Shown in pieces: positions 56,406 to 64,000 of a stretch of 64,000 nucleotides of DNA (positions within the stretch are counted from its first letter, which is position 1; the number at the start of each line of letters is the position of its first letter). A program made the position numbers and the translations under genes. The notes under the pieces are model-generated. The model saw only the letters and a list, made by a program, of their open reading frames with translations. It ran no database searches and was not told the origin of the DNA. Origin of the DNA: Limosilactobacillus reuteri (GTDB lineage: Bacteria; Bacillota; Bacilli; Lactobacillales; Lactobacillaceae); assembly GCF_020784725.1 (NCBI RefSeq), contig NZ_JAJGTZ010000029.1:1-64000 (forward strand), read 5' to 3'.

Positions 56406-57179
56406 ATGAAAATTACAATTATTGGTGTTGGAAATATGGGGACCGCAATTATGAAAGGATTAAATCATACGCAGAATTTTACTCTCAGTGCAATGAATCC
56501 TGTTAATCCACGTGTTACTAGTCTTGCTGAGAAACTCAGGTTTGAACTCGTTAATACAAATAGTGCAGTGGTTAACCTTACACCCGATATCGTAATTTTG
56601 ACTACTCCTGCTCCTATTACAACCGCAGTCGCTAAAGAATTAGCTGTCCTTAACGATCACACTATTTTTATCTCTGCCGCTGCTGGAATTACTCACGAAG
56701 CCTTAGCAAAAGTTCTTCCTAATAAAGAAATTGTTAATATTATTCCCAACACACCAGTTGAAGTTAATGCTGGTACAATTGGTCTTGCCTTACCAACCGG
56801 AATTTCCGCTGAATCAATTTCAAAAGTAATGACTGTTTTAGATAGTCTTGGCGATGTCATCGAAGTCCCAGAACAACAACTAGATATAATTGGTGTTATC
56901 GGCGGTTGTGGTCCTGCATTTGTTGATGTGATGATGGACGCAATGAGCGATGCCGCTGTTAAGCATGGCCTCGATCGCCAAACCGCCTATGAAGTCATCG
57001 CCAGTATGGTAAAGGGTACGGGAACACTTGCTTATGATAGCAAGCTTGCTCCGGCATTGTTACGTGATCAAGTAACATCACCAGCAGGTACGACGATCAA
57101 GGGCGTGGAAGCACTGGAAAAAAATGGGTTCCGTTACGCCGTGATGGATGCCGTTGACAAAGCAAATGGTGAAGCATAA
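56406..57179 (+). CDS. proC: Pyrroline-5-carboxylate reductase
   Basis: Last proline step: NAD(P)H reduction of pyrroline-5-carboxylate. 257 residues with the Rossmann motif IIGVGNMGTAIMKGL, SAAAGITHEALAKVLP, IIPNTPVEVNAGTIGLAL and the C-terminal LLRDQVTSPAGTTIKGVEALEKNGFRYAVMDAV signature. GGAGG precedes it, 17 bases after proA. With proB and proA it gives a full glutamate-to-proline route in one operon. Confidence 0.95.
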   Translation: MKITIIGVGNMGTAIMKGLNHTQNFTLSAMNPVNPRVTSLAEKLRFELVNTNSAVVNLTPDIVILTTPAPITTAVAKELAVLNDHTIFISAAAGITHEALAKVLPNKEIVNIIPNTPVEVNAGTIGLALPTGISAESISKVMTVLDSLGDVIEVPEQQLDIIGVIGGCGPAFVDVMMDAMSDAAVKHGLDRQTAYEVIASMVKGTGTLAYDSKLAPALLRDQVTSPAGTTIKGVEALEKNGFRYAVMDAVDKANGEA

Positions 57180-57211
57180 AAAACGCAAAAAGGGCTGTGG
57201 TTAAGTCCATA

Positions 57212-57292
57212 CAACACAGTATAATAATGGCCTCCAGTGCTCGGTAAAAAACCGGACGCTGGAGGCCATTATTGCTTATGGGAGTTGTGTTG
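57212..57292. repeat. Hairpin-rich intergenic repeat, copy 2 (proC-tsaD)
   Basis: Perfect 15-bp arms AATAATGGCCTCCAG (57223-57237) and CTGGAGGCCATTATT (57259-57273), with inner CGGT-AAAAA-ACCG and an outer pairing CAACACA / TGTGTTG. Right half resembles 118-160. It lies between convergent genes, lacks a T-run, and may act as an mRNA-stabilising or terminating structure. Confidence 0.65.
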
Positions 57293-57296
57293 ATAA

Positions 57297-58328
57297 TTAT
57301 TTATTCTGAATACGATTAAACATCAATCCTGGTACTGCATTCAAATCTAGACCTGCTCGATCGCCATGTTTGTAGTTAACATAACCAGCGGCCCCAATCA
57401 TTGCAGCATTATCACCACATAATTTCAACGGTGCTTGCAGCATAGGTACATCAGGATGAAATTCCTTCATGTCATGGTCTAAACGAGCACGGAGACCATG
57501 ATTTGCAGCGACCCCACCAGCTAAAATCAGTTGCTTTACTGGGTAATCATCCAATGCACGCATTGTTTTTTCAGCAAGCACGTCGATAACACTTTGTTGG
57601 AAACTGGCTGCAAGATCATATTTATCTAATTTTTCCCCACGTTGGTCTGCGTTATGAACAGTATTGATGAAAGCACTCTTCAACCCACTAAAGCTAAAGT
57701 CATAATTATCTTCTTTTTCCATTGCTCGTGGAAAATTAAAAGTATCTTTCCCCTTAGCCGCCCATTCGTCAATCGTTTTTCCTGCCGGGTAATTGACCCC
57801 TAATACACGACCGATTTTATCATAGGCTTCACCGGCAGCATCATCACGTGTTTCACCGATAATTTCGTATTCATGTTCAGATGGCATATAAACTAATTCC
57901 GTATGTCCCCCAGAAACCAACAATGCCATTTGTGGATATTTGAATTCTCCAACATAGCGTGCGGCATAGATATGACCAGCCATGTGGTTTACCGGCACTA
58001 ACGGAAGATTATGGGCCCATGCAATAGCCTTCGCTGCTGTTACACCAATTAATAATGACCCGACTAATCCTGGACCGTATGTTACTGCAACAGCATCTAG
58101 GTCATCATAGTCTACATCCGCTTGCGCTAAAGCTTCATTTGTACATTTAGTAATTTGTTCAATATGATGGCGACTAGCTACTTCTGGTACTACTCCACCA
58201 AAACGCTGATGGCTATCAATTTGCGTTGCAACAATATTGGAAAGAATTTTAGTTCCATTTTCAATTACAGCAACACTTGTTTCATCACAGCTTGATTCAA
58301 ACGCTAAGGTTAATGTGCGTTCTGTCAT
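57297..58328 (-). CDS. tsaD: tRNA N6-adenosine threonylcarbamoyltransferase TsaD
   Basis: Transfers threonylcarbamoyl to A37 of ANN-decoding tRNAs, with TsaB and TsaE. 343 residues: [34 protein letters not shown] (metal His), [15 protein letters not shown] (HxxxH), [42 protein letters not shown] and the Asp-rich [12 protein letters not shown]. Third gene of tsaB-rimI-tsaD, a typical Firmicutes order. Confidence 0.96.
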   Translation of the reverse strand: MTERTLTLAFESSCDETSVAVIENGTKILSNIVATQIDSHQRFGGVVPEVASRHHIEQITKCTNEALAQADVDYDDLDAVAVTYGPGLVGSLLIGVTAAKAIAWAHNLPLVPVNHMAGHIYAARYVGEFKYPQMALLVSGGHTELVYMPSEHEYEIIGETRDDAAGEAYDKIGRVLGVNYPAGKTIDEWAAKGKDTFNFPRAMEKEDNYDFSFSGLKSAFINTVHNADQRGEKLDKYDLAASFQQSVIDVLAEKTMRALDDYPVKQLILAGGVAANHGLRARLDHDMKEFHPDVPMLQAPLKLCGDNAAMIGAAGYVNYKHGDRAGLDLNAVPGLMFNRIQNK

Positions 58329-58346
58329 AATAAAATATTTTCTCCT

Positions 58347-58901
58347 CTACCTAAGTAAGTTTGCTTGCATATCAACGGCATCTTCGTGATTGTCTAAGTA
58401 ATAACGGGGTTTAATATGCTGATTGCGAAAGCCTAAACTTTCATATAAACGCCGCGCTGATACATTGTGTACTCGTACTTCTAAACTCAGCGAATGCAAT
58501 TTTAAGTGCCGAGCATAGTTTTTGGCAGTTGAAATAAGGTACGTTCCAATCCCCTTATTTTGGTAACTTGGTGTAATGCCAATATTTGTAATATGCAAAT
58601 CATAATGATACCAATCAATGGCTGTTCCCATAAAGCCAACAATCTGCTGATCATCCTCAATAACTAAATATAGTCGATCACACGGCCGTTGTAGTTCAAT
58701 GCGAAAAGCAGCATAACTCCATGGTGCTTTTCCGTAGATTCTTTCTTCAATTTCGACTAAAGTTTGAATATCTTGCTCTTTTGCTATCCGGACCACATAT
58801 TGATGTCCGGATATCATTACTATTCGTCGCGGAAAATCAAGGGTCGGTCGTTTAGCAGGATTAGTTGTATTAACAAACCATTCTTTAAACTTCTCGAACA
58901 T
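58347..58901 (-). CDS. rimI: Ribosomal protein S18-alanine N-acetyltransferase (RimI family)
   Basis: GNAT-fold acetyltransferase of 184 residues. The acetyl-CoA loop reads ITPSYQNKGIGTYLISTAKNYA (Q-x-x-G-x-G/A form) and the C-terminal segment LEVRVHNVSARRLYESLGFRNQHIKPRYY is typical of RimI. Start 58901 (MFEKFKEWF) overlaps the tsaB end by 17 bases; the Shine-Dalgarno is weak (GGAG too far, AAAGAAAG near). The extra 30 residues before the GNAT domain are usual for lactobacilli. Confidence 0.88.
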   Translation of the reverse strand: MFEKFKEWFVNTTNPAKRPTLDFPRRIVMISGHQYVVRIAKEQDIQTLVEIEERIYGKAPWSYAAFRIELQRPCDRLYLVIEDDQQIVGFMGTAIDWYHYDLHITNIGITPSYQNKGIGTYLISTAKNYARHLKLHSLSLEVRVHNVSARRLYESLGFRNQHIKPRYYLDNHEDAVDMQANLLR

Positions 58902-59610
58902 AATTCTTTCTTTTTTCTCCAGGATGAAGTTTTTGCCAATTAGCCTCTGCTTCAGTAATCCGTAAATAATGTGGGACAAAAGTATCAATCTCTTTAACCG
59001 GTTCCTCTGTTTTACCTGCAAGAGCTAATTGATAGGTTGACGGAATGCTATAAGGTCGTGGTAAAAGGGTCACATTAGCTGGTAATTGATCATATTTGGC
59101 TTGAATTTTATCAGTCATATGACCCACTAAAACAACTTGTTGATCTAATTTTGCAAGTTGTTCCAGCAAAACATCAATCCCTAGATGTTGATCTTCTATT
59201 TTATTTACTAATTCGCCATTTTCCCACTGGTAAGCACCAGCAAATACATTTCCTCGTCGTGCATCAAAGAAAGGAACAATAATTGCTGATGATGTTGGAA
59301 CTACATTACGTGCTAATACTGCTAAACTTGATACTCCAACTAAATCAACCTTTTCTGTATCAGCCAATACTTTAGCTGTTGTAACTGCAATTCGTACTCC
59401 CGTATAAGATCCTGGTCCCTGTGCAACCACTACCCGATCAATATCTGTTGGCTGCCACTGAACTAACTCAAATAACTTACTAATTGCCGGCATTAAATAA
59501 ATACTATGATTGCGAACCATATTAAGGGTCGTTGTTGCCAACAATTGCTCATCTTCAACCAACGCTACGCTCATTGGGTGGTTGGATGTATCGATGGCTA
59601 GAATCTTCAT
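58885..59610 (-). CDS. tsaB: tRNA threonylcarbamoyladenosine biosynthesis protein TsaB
   Basis: Non-catalytic partner of TsaD in t6A synthesis. 241 residues of the ASKHA fold: MKILAIDTSNHPMSVALVEDEQ, VVAQGPGSYTGVRIAVTTAKVLA (family signature) and IIVPFFDARRGNVFAGAYQW. The C-terminal 30 residues are less conserved and overlap rimI. AAAGGA precedes the start. Head of tsaB-rimI-tsaD. Confidence 0.93.
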   Translation of the reverse strand: MKILAIDTSNHPMSVALVEDEQLLATTTLNMVRNHSIYLMPAISKLFELVQWQPTDIDRVVVAQGPGSYTGVRIAVTTAKVLADTEKVDLVGVSSLAVLARNVVPTSSAIIVPFFDARRGNVFAGAYQWENGELVNKIEDQHLGIDVLLEQLAKLDQQVVLVGHMTDKIQAKYDQLPANVTLLPRPYSIPSTYQLALAGKTEEPVKEIDTFVPHYLRITEAEANWQKLHPGEKRKNYVREV

Positions 59611-59699
59611 CTTTTATCAATCCTTTCAATCATCTTACATCTTATCACACTGGATCAGCTTTGACTTCCCTTTTAATTTCTTTTGTTTATTTACGACAA

Positions 59700-59736
59700 A
59701 ACAGGCCCTAGCAAAAGTTTTACTGAGAGCCTGTTT
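59700..59736 (-). terminator. Terminator of galE
   Basis: AACAGGC-TCT with AG-G-GCCTGTT (minus strand) around a long loop that contains AAAACTTTTGC; TTTTG follows. Confidence 0.65.
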
Positions 59737-59755
59737 GTTATTTTAAAACCGATTA

Positions 59756-60751
59756 TTAGTCGCGATCATCATAACCCTTTGGATGAGTTGAATGCCACTT
59801 CCAAGCAGTTGCAATAATGTCGTGAACATCATCATACTTAGGACTCCATCCAAGAATATTACGCGCCTTATCACTAGCAGCAACTAATGAATCTGGATCT
59901 CCTGGACGGCGTGGTGCCATTTTAGCTGGAATAGGTTTACCCGTAACTTCACGGGCTGCTTCTAGCATTTGCTTGTTAGAGAAGCCAGTGGATGAACCAA
60001 GGTTAAAGGCATTACTCTTGTTACCTTCTTGAAGGTACTTAATAGCAAGAATATGAGCATCTGCTAAATCCATAACATGGACATAGTCACGAACATTGGT
60101 ACCATCTGGTGTGTTGTAGTCATCCCCAAAGATACTCAATTCATCCCGTTTTCCTTGTGCAACCTGAAGAATAATTGGAACTAAGTGCGTTTCTGGACCG
60201 TGATCTTCACCGATCGTACCATCAGGAGCAGCCCCGGCAACATTAAAGTAACGAAGGGCAACAAACTTAATACCGTAAGCTTTATCAGCCCAAGACATCA
60301 TTTCTTCCATCATTAACTTACTCAAGCCATATGGGTTAATTGGCTTTTGTGGGTCCGTTTCCTTAATTGGCATGTGTTCTGGAACCCCATAAGTAGCAGC
60401 GGTTGAACTGAAGACAATATACTTAATATCATGATCATGCATTGCTTCAAGCAAAGTAATCATTCCACCAGTATTGTTATCAAAGTACTTCAATGGCTTA
60501 CTCATTGATTCAGGGACAATTGAGAAAGCAGCAAAGTGAACAACTGCAGTAATATCTTCATTGTCAAAAATCTTATCTAAGAATTGACGATCACGAATAT
60601 CGCCTTCGTAAAACTTAGCCTTGGGATTAATCGCATCCCGGTGACCCGTTGATAAGTTATCAGCAACTACTACATCTTCACCATTTTCAATAAGATCTTT
60701 TACCATATGGGAACCGATATATCCGGCACCACCAGCAACTAAAATTGACAT
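59756..60751 (-). CDS. galE: UDP-glucose 4-epimerase
   Basis: Interconverts UDP-glucose and UDP-galactose; NAD-dependent extended SDR of 331 residues. [17 protein letters not shown] (NAD site), [14 protein letters not shown], catalytic Ser in [10 protein letters not shown], the YGLSK Tyr/Lys pair in [14 protein letters not shown], and [12 protein letters not shown] are all present. Start 60751 has AAGGAGG upstream. It is separate from any gal operon here, but galU and pgm in the window complete the route from glucose 6-phosphate to UDP-galactose. Three phased AGTAAAA repeats lie just upstream of its promoter. Confidence 0.95.
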   Translation of the reverse strand: MSILVAGGAGYIGSHMVKDLIENGEDVVVADNLSTGHRDAINPKAKFYEGDIRDRQFLDKIFDNEDITAVVHFAAFSIVPESMSKPLKYFDNNTGGMITLLEAMHDHDIKYIVFSSTAATYGVPEHMPIKETDPQKPINPYGLSKLMMEEMMSWADKAYGIKFVALRYFNVAGAAPDGTIGEDHGPETHLVPIILQVAQGKRDELSIFGDDYNTPDGTNVRDYVHVMDLADAHILAIKYLQEGNKSNAFNLGSSTGFSNKQMLEAAREVTGKPIPAKMAPRRPGDPDSLVAASDKARNILGWSPKYDDVHDIIATAWKWHSTHPKGYDDRD

Positions 60752-60789
60752 CTTGTTTCCTCCTTGATCCAACTAAAGCTTTCATAGTG

Positions 60790-60845
60790 ATTGTAGCACA
60801 ATTTTACTGTTTCTAATCAGTAAAATTTAGTAAAAATAAGTAAAA
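60790..60845 (-). promoter_or_regulatory. galE promoter region with three phased direct repeats
   Basis: TACAAT (-10, 60790-60795) with a poor -35 (GATTAG, 60813-60818) at 17-base spacing. Immediately upstream, AGTAAAA occurs at 60819, 60829 and 60839, exactly 10 bases apart, the layout of a response-regulator activator site. An ATTTTACTG / CAGTAAAAT inverted repeat (60801-60826) overlaps it. Confidence 0.45.
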
Positions 60846-60861
60846 ATTTTAGCAAATAATT

Positions 60862-61833
60862 TTATAGCGAAGATTTCAATTGATCAAAATTAATTTGCTG
60901 TTCAAGGTACTTAAATAATAATCCTTCTCTTAATCCACTATTGCTAAAGCAAATCTCATTAATTGATAATTGCCGGACAAGAGAGATGAGAGGAAGAAGC
61001 CCTCCAACAATTACATCTGCTCGCACCTTCGTAATTCCACGGATCCCTGCCCGCGTCTGGCGATCTACATCTAATAGTTGACGCATAATCAAAAAGGCTT
61101 CTTCTGAACGCATCGTTAGTCCATGAACTGGTCTGATCTCATCAGGATTAAGAGCTTGTTGCCACCGATATACCTTTGCTAATGCACGGTTACATCCCCC
61201 AAGTGCCACAATTTTTGTTCCTCGCATTCGATTCAGCCATAATTGTTGAGAAAGAACTTCATCAATTTTAATCATGGCATCAAATAAATCAGCTGGATTA
61301 ATTTGATCTTCAAGGTGGTAGGTTTGCGAAATGCTAACTGAACCGATCGGAATACTAATCACTTCTTCTGCCTCACCATTATTCACCGAGATTAATTCCA
61401 TACTTGCTCCTCCAGTATCAACAATTATTCCCTTATCAATTGGAAGAGTCTGGTTAACACCAACATAGTCAAGATATGCTTCTCGTTCCCCACTAATTAC
61501 ATGAATTTCAAAACCAGTTTCTCGCTGAACCTTTTCAAGAAATTGCAGTTGATTTTGTGCTTGACGAACTGCAGCAGTCGCCACCGCAATAATTGTCAGT
61601 TTCTTATTCCGATATCGATCACAAATTGTCCTAAATTCTTTTAAGGCATCAATAGTCCGCTTTATAGGAGCTGACTTCAGCATTTTTTCGGGCCCCATAT
61701 TAGAAGCGAGGCGAACATATCTTTTTTCGTATTGAACCGTTTCAAAGCTCCCGTTATCTTGAATTTTTGTTATTTTAAGCCGAACTGAATTCGAACCTAG
61801 ATCAAGAATTGCAAGGTACTGCTCATTGCTCAT
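60862..61833 (-). CDS. ppx: Exopolyphosphatase (Ppx/GppA family)
   Basis: Removes terminal phosphate from inorganic polyphosphate (or acts on pppGpp in GppA relatives). 323 residues of the ASKHA fold: LAILDLGSNSVRLKITKI (phosphate 1 motif), the catalytic-type segment VISGEREAYLDYVGV, IVDTGGASMELI (phosphate 2) and VALGGCNRAL. This is the short single-core form without the C-terminal HD-like domains of E. coli Ppx. The start is three bases after the ppk stop and AAAGGA lies in the ppk end, so the two genes are coupled. Confidence 0.92.
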   Translation of the reverse strand: MSNEQYLAILDLGSNSVRLKITKIQDNGSFETVQYEKRYVRLASNMGPEKMLKSAPIKRTIDALKEFRTICDRYRNKKLTIIAVATAAVRQAQNQLQFLEKVQRETGFEIHVISGEREAYLDYVGVNQTLPIDKGIIVDTGGASMELISVNNGEAEEVISIPIGSVSISQTYHLEDQINPADLFDAMIKIDEVLSQQLWLNRMRGTKIVALGGCNRALAKVYRWQQALNPDEIRPVHGLTMRSEEAFLIMRQLLDVDRQTRAGIRGITKVRADVIVGGLLPLISLVRQLSINEICFSNSGLREGLLFKYLEQQINFDQLKSSL

Positions 61834-61836
61834 AAA

Positions 61837-64000
61837 TTACTCATCCTTTCGCTCATCTAAATGAAGGTTGGGAACATGGCGAGTTAAAGTTTCAAAAACA
61901 GAAGAGAAATGTTTCTTTGCTTTTTTCTCCTTTTTCTCACGCGCATTCAATTTCATTGCTTGTTTGACAAAGTATTCTTGTGAGCTGAATGGTGCGGCAT
62001 CCCCACGATCAATCCGTTCATAATGATCTCCTACCAACCGTCGAGCCTTGACATTATCTTTCCACATAACATCAAAAATGTGAATTGCATGAGCTTTTGT
62101 GTCTGGTTGGGTAACGGGATACAATTCTTCAACCCGCCGATTAAGATTTCTAGTCATCATATCGGCACTTGCAAGATAAACTTCCTCATGTCCATTACTC
62201 TTAAAGTAGTAGATCCGGGAGTGCTCAAGGAAACGTCCAATAATAGAATGAACCTCAATATTCCCATGCAGTTCTGGCAGATCGTTCCTTAAACAGGTAA
62301 TGCCCCGAATTAATAACTCAACCTTAACTCCACTAGCAGCAGCAGCGTATAGGCGAGCAATAATTTGCTTGTCCGATAAGGAATTCATCTTCATCCGAAT
62401 TAACGCTGGATTACCATTTTTGGCATTTTCAATCTGCTCATCAATTTTGGCATTAATAAATGTCCGGATCCCATCAGGAGATACCCGTAATTCATTGAAA
62501 TAAGCTGGTCGAGCAAATCCTGACAGCATATTAAACAGGTTCGTCATATCGATACCCAGCTCATGGTCACAAGTAAATAATCCCATATCGGTATAAAAAT
62601 GAGCTGTTACATCATTATAGTTACCAGTTCCTAAGTGCATATAACGCCGAAGCCCATCTTCATCACGACGGATAACCAAAGCAACTTTACAGTGCGTTTT
62701 AAGACCAACTAAACCATAAATAACGTGGCAACCCATTTGTTCAAGACGTTGTGCCCATCGAACGTTATTTTGTTCATCAAACCGCGCTTTAACTTCAACT
62801 AAAACTGTTACTTGCTTACCCTGTTGAGCTGCCATTCCAAGGTACTTAATAATCGGTGAATTACCAGAGACCCGATAAAGAGTCATCTTAATTGCTAAAA
62901 CATCTGGGTCAATGGCTGCTTGATGAATAAAGTTAACCACGGCTTGAAAATTATCGTAAGGATGCTGCATTAAGTAGTCCTTTTGACGAATTGAAGAAAA
63001 AATATTATGGTCCATATCTAACGCTGGGTTAAGGTAAGGCTTATACGATGGATAGCGCAAGTCATCATGACCATTAACCATCCCCGATAATTTTTTCAAG
63101 AAAGTTAAATCGACGGGACCGTCTACTTCATACAGTGACCGTTCACTTACATGCAGATTATCAATTAACTGATCCTTTAACCATTCATCGATTGAAGCAG
63201 GAACTTCTAGGCGCATCACCTGTCCATGCTCTCGTTCCCGCAATTGCCGTTTGACTGCCCGGAGCAAATCAGACGTATCTTCTTCAGCTACATCTAAGTC
63301 CATATCCCGCATAACTCGATATGACGCTGTAGCTAAGATCTCGTATCCTGGAAAAAGCGCGCTCAGAAACTCAGTAATGATTTCATCAATCAAAATGAAG
63401 CTATTTTCTCCTGGTAACCGAACTAACCGCTTATAAATTTCTGGAACACGGACCGTTGCAAATTTGATATCCGCTTCTTGACGATCATCATGTGGTTCTA
63501 TTTGCGGACGATGTACCTCTTGATCTCCTTCTAGAATTTCCTCGGCAACTGGTTCACTTGTTGAACCCATTTGACGCCGCAACTGAACAGCAATATTTAA
63601 AGAATTATTGGAGATAAAAGGAAAAGGACGTGAGGCATCATCTGCCATGGGAGTCAAAACTGGCATCAACTCATCATTAAAGTACCGACGAATAAATTCA
63701 TATTGCTTCTCGCCAAGCTTGGGAACATGGAGAATATGAATATTATTTTTTGCAAGGTCCGGGATGATTTGCTGTTTGTAAACTTCATACCGTTGTTTAA
63801 CCATCCGGTGTTCTTTTTCATTTACTGCATCCAACTGCTCTTCTGGAGTTAGACCAGATGCATCAGTAGTAGTAACGTTGGCTGCAGCAAGCTTATGAAG
63901 CGATGCAACGCGCACCATAAAGAATTCATCAACATTGCTTTGAGTAATTCCCAAGAAGTTAGCACGTTCTAACAAAGGATTAGCAGTATCAGTTGCCTCT
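61837..64000 (-). CDS. ppk: Polyphosphate kinase 1 (5' end beyond the window)
   Basis: Makes polyphosphate from ATP. The frame is open to the right edge (reading EATDTANPLLERANFLG...), so the N-terminus is outside; about 720 residues are visible. Seen are SNVDEFFMVRVASLHKL, VEVKARFDEQNNVRWAQRLEQMGCHVIYG, the catalytic-His region THCKVALVIRR...YMHLGTGNYND and the second His in RFLEHSRIYYF. Compared with E. coli Ppk there is an insert of about 40 acidic residues in the N-terminal half (EPVAEEILEGDQEVHRPQIEPHDD...). Followed by ppx. Confidence 0.94.
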   Translation of the reverse strand, partial: EATDTANPLLERANFLGITQSNVDEFFMVRVASLHKLAAANVTTTDASGLTPEEQLDAVNEKEHRMVKQRYEVYKQQIIPDLAKNNIHILHVPKLGEKQYEFIRRYFNDELMPVLTPMADDASRPFPFISNNSLNIAVQLRRQMGSTSEPVAEEILEGDQEVHRPQIEPHDDRQEADIKFATVRVPEIYKRLVRLPGENSFILIDEIITEFLSALFPGYEILATASYRVMRDMDLDVAEEDTSDLLRAVKRQLREREHGQVMRLEVPASIDEWLKDQLIDNLHVSERSLYEVDGPVDLTFLKKLSGMVNGHDDLRYPSYKPYLNPALDMDHNIFSSIRQKDYLMQHPYDNFQAVVNFIHQAAIDPDVLAIKMTLYRVSGNSPIIKYLGMAAQQGKQVTVLVEVKARFDEQNNVRWAQRLEQMGCHVIYGLVGLKTHCKVALVIRRDEDGLRRYMHLGTGNYNDVTAHFYTDMGLFTCDHELGIDMTNLFNMLSGFARPAYFNELRVSPDGIRTFINAKIDEQIENAKNGNPALIRMKMNSLSDKQIIARLYAAAASGVKVELLIRGITCLRNDLPELHGNIEVHSIIGRFLEHSRIYYFKSNGHEEVYLASADMMTRNLNRRVEELYPVTQPDTKAHAIHIFDVMWKDNVKARRLVGDHYERIDRGDAAPFSSQEYFVKQAMKLNAREKKEKKAKKHFSSVFETLTRHVPNLHLDERKDE

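Overview
The window reads as low-GC Firmicutes chromosome from the family Lactobacillaceae. The best match is an obligately heterofermentative Limosilactobacillus of the L. reuteri type. That species call is my recognition of gene content, gene order and protein sequences; no database was searched. All genes are housekeeping-type. There is no prophage, transposase, plasmid function or CRISPR array. Most genes lie on the minus strand.

Layout. 1-6400: an amino-acid permease, then the lower-glycolysis genes gap-pgk-tpiA-eno, transcribed right to left. No cggR repressor precedes gap; there is instead a structured-looking leader. 6600-9400: tRNA-Arg(CCG), clpP under CtsR/HrcA-type sites, an organophosphate-type MFS transporter with a cre site, and a tiny basic protein. 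9600-12720: a free-standing 37-residue ORF, then whiA-yvcK-rapZ. 12800-19450: an APC permease behind a serine-rich leader peptide and attenuator, then uvrB-uvrA with an SOS box. 19500-24400: small membrane protein, HD hydrolase, phosphoglucomutase, thioesterase, a decayed solute-binding protein and trxB. 24600-27700: lutABC on the plus strand. 27700-36600: secA-prfB (programmed frameshift)-PspC-YvlD-hprK-lgt-gpsA-galU, plus hpf. 36700-41300: comFA-comFC, an IMPACT-family gene, and a MarR regulator with a frameshifted drug exporter.

41380-50800: KimA-like K+ importer, an acidic amino-acid-type permease, a decayed prolyl-tRNA editing gene, groESL (CIRCE plus CtsR box), rex and an ABC-F ATPase. 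50800-57200: an aminotransferase / omega-amidase / ketopantoate-reductase-like operon and the proBAC operon diverge from one intergenic region that holds two T-box leaders of different specificity (Met-type and Pro-type). 57200-64000: tsaB-rimI-tsaD, galE, and ppk-ppx (ppk runs off the right edge).

The most interesting content is regulatory RNA: (i) a ribosome-mediated serine attenuator before an amino-acid permease, (ii) back-to-back Met and Pro T-boxes, the Pro one with an unusual nested terminator, (iii) a candidate structured leader before gap, and (iv) a hairpin between the Shine-Dalgarno sequence and the start codon of lutA. Further points are phased direct repeats upstream of galE, a dispersed hairpin repeat (two partial copies), and three degraded genes.
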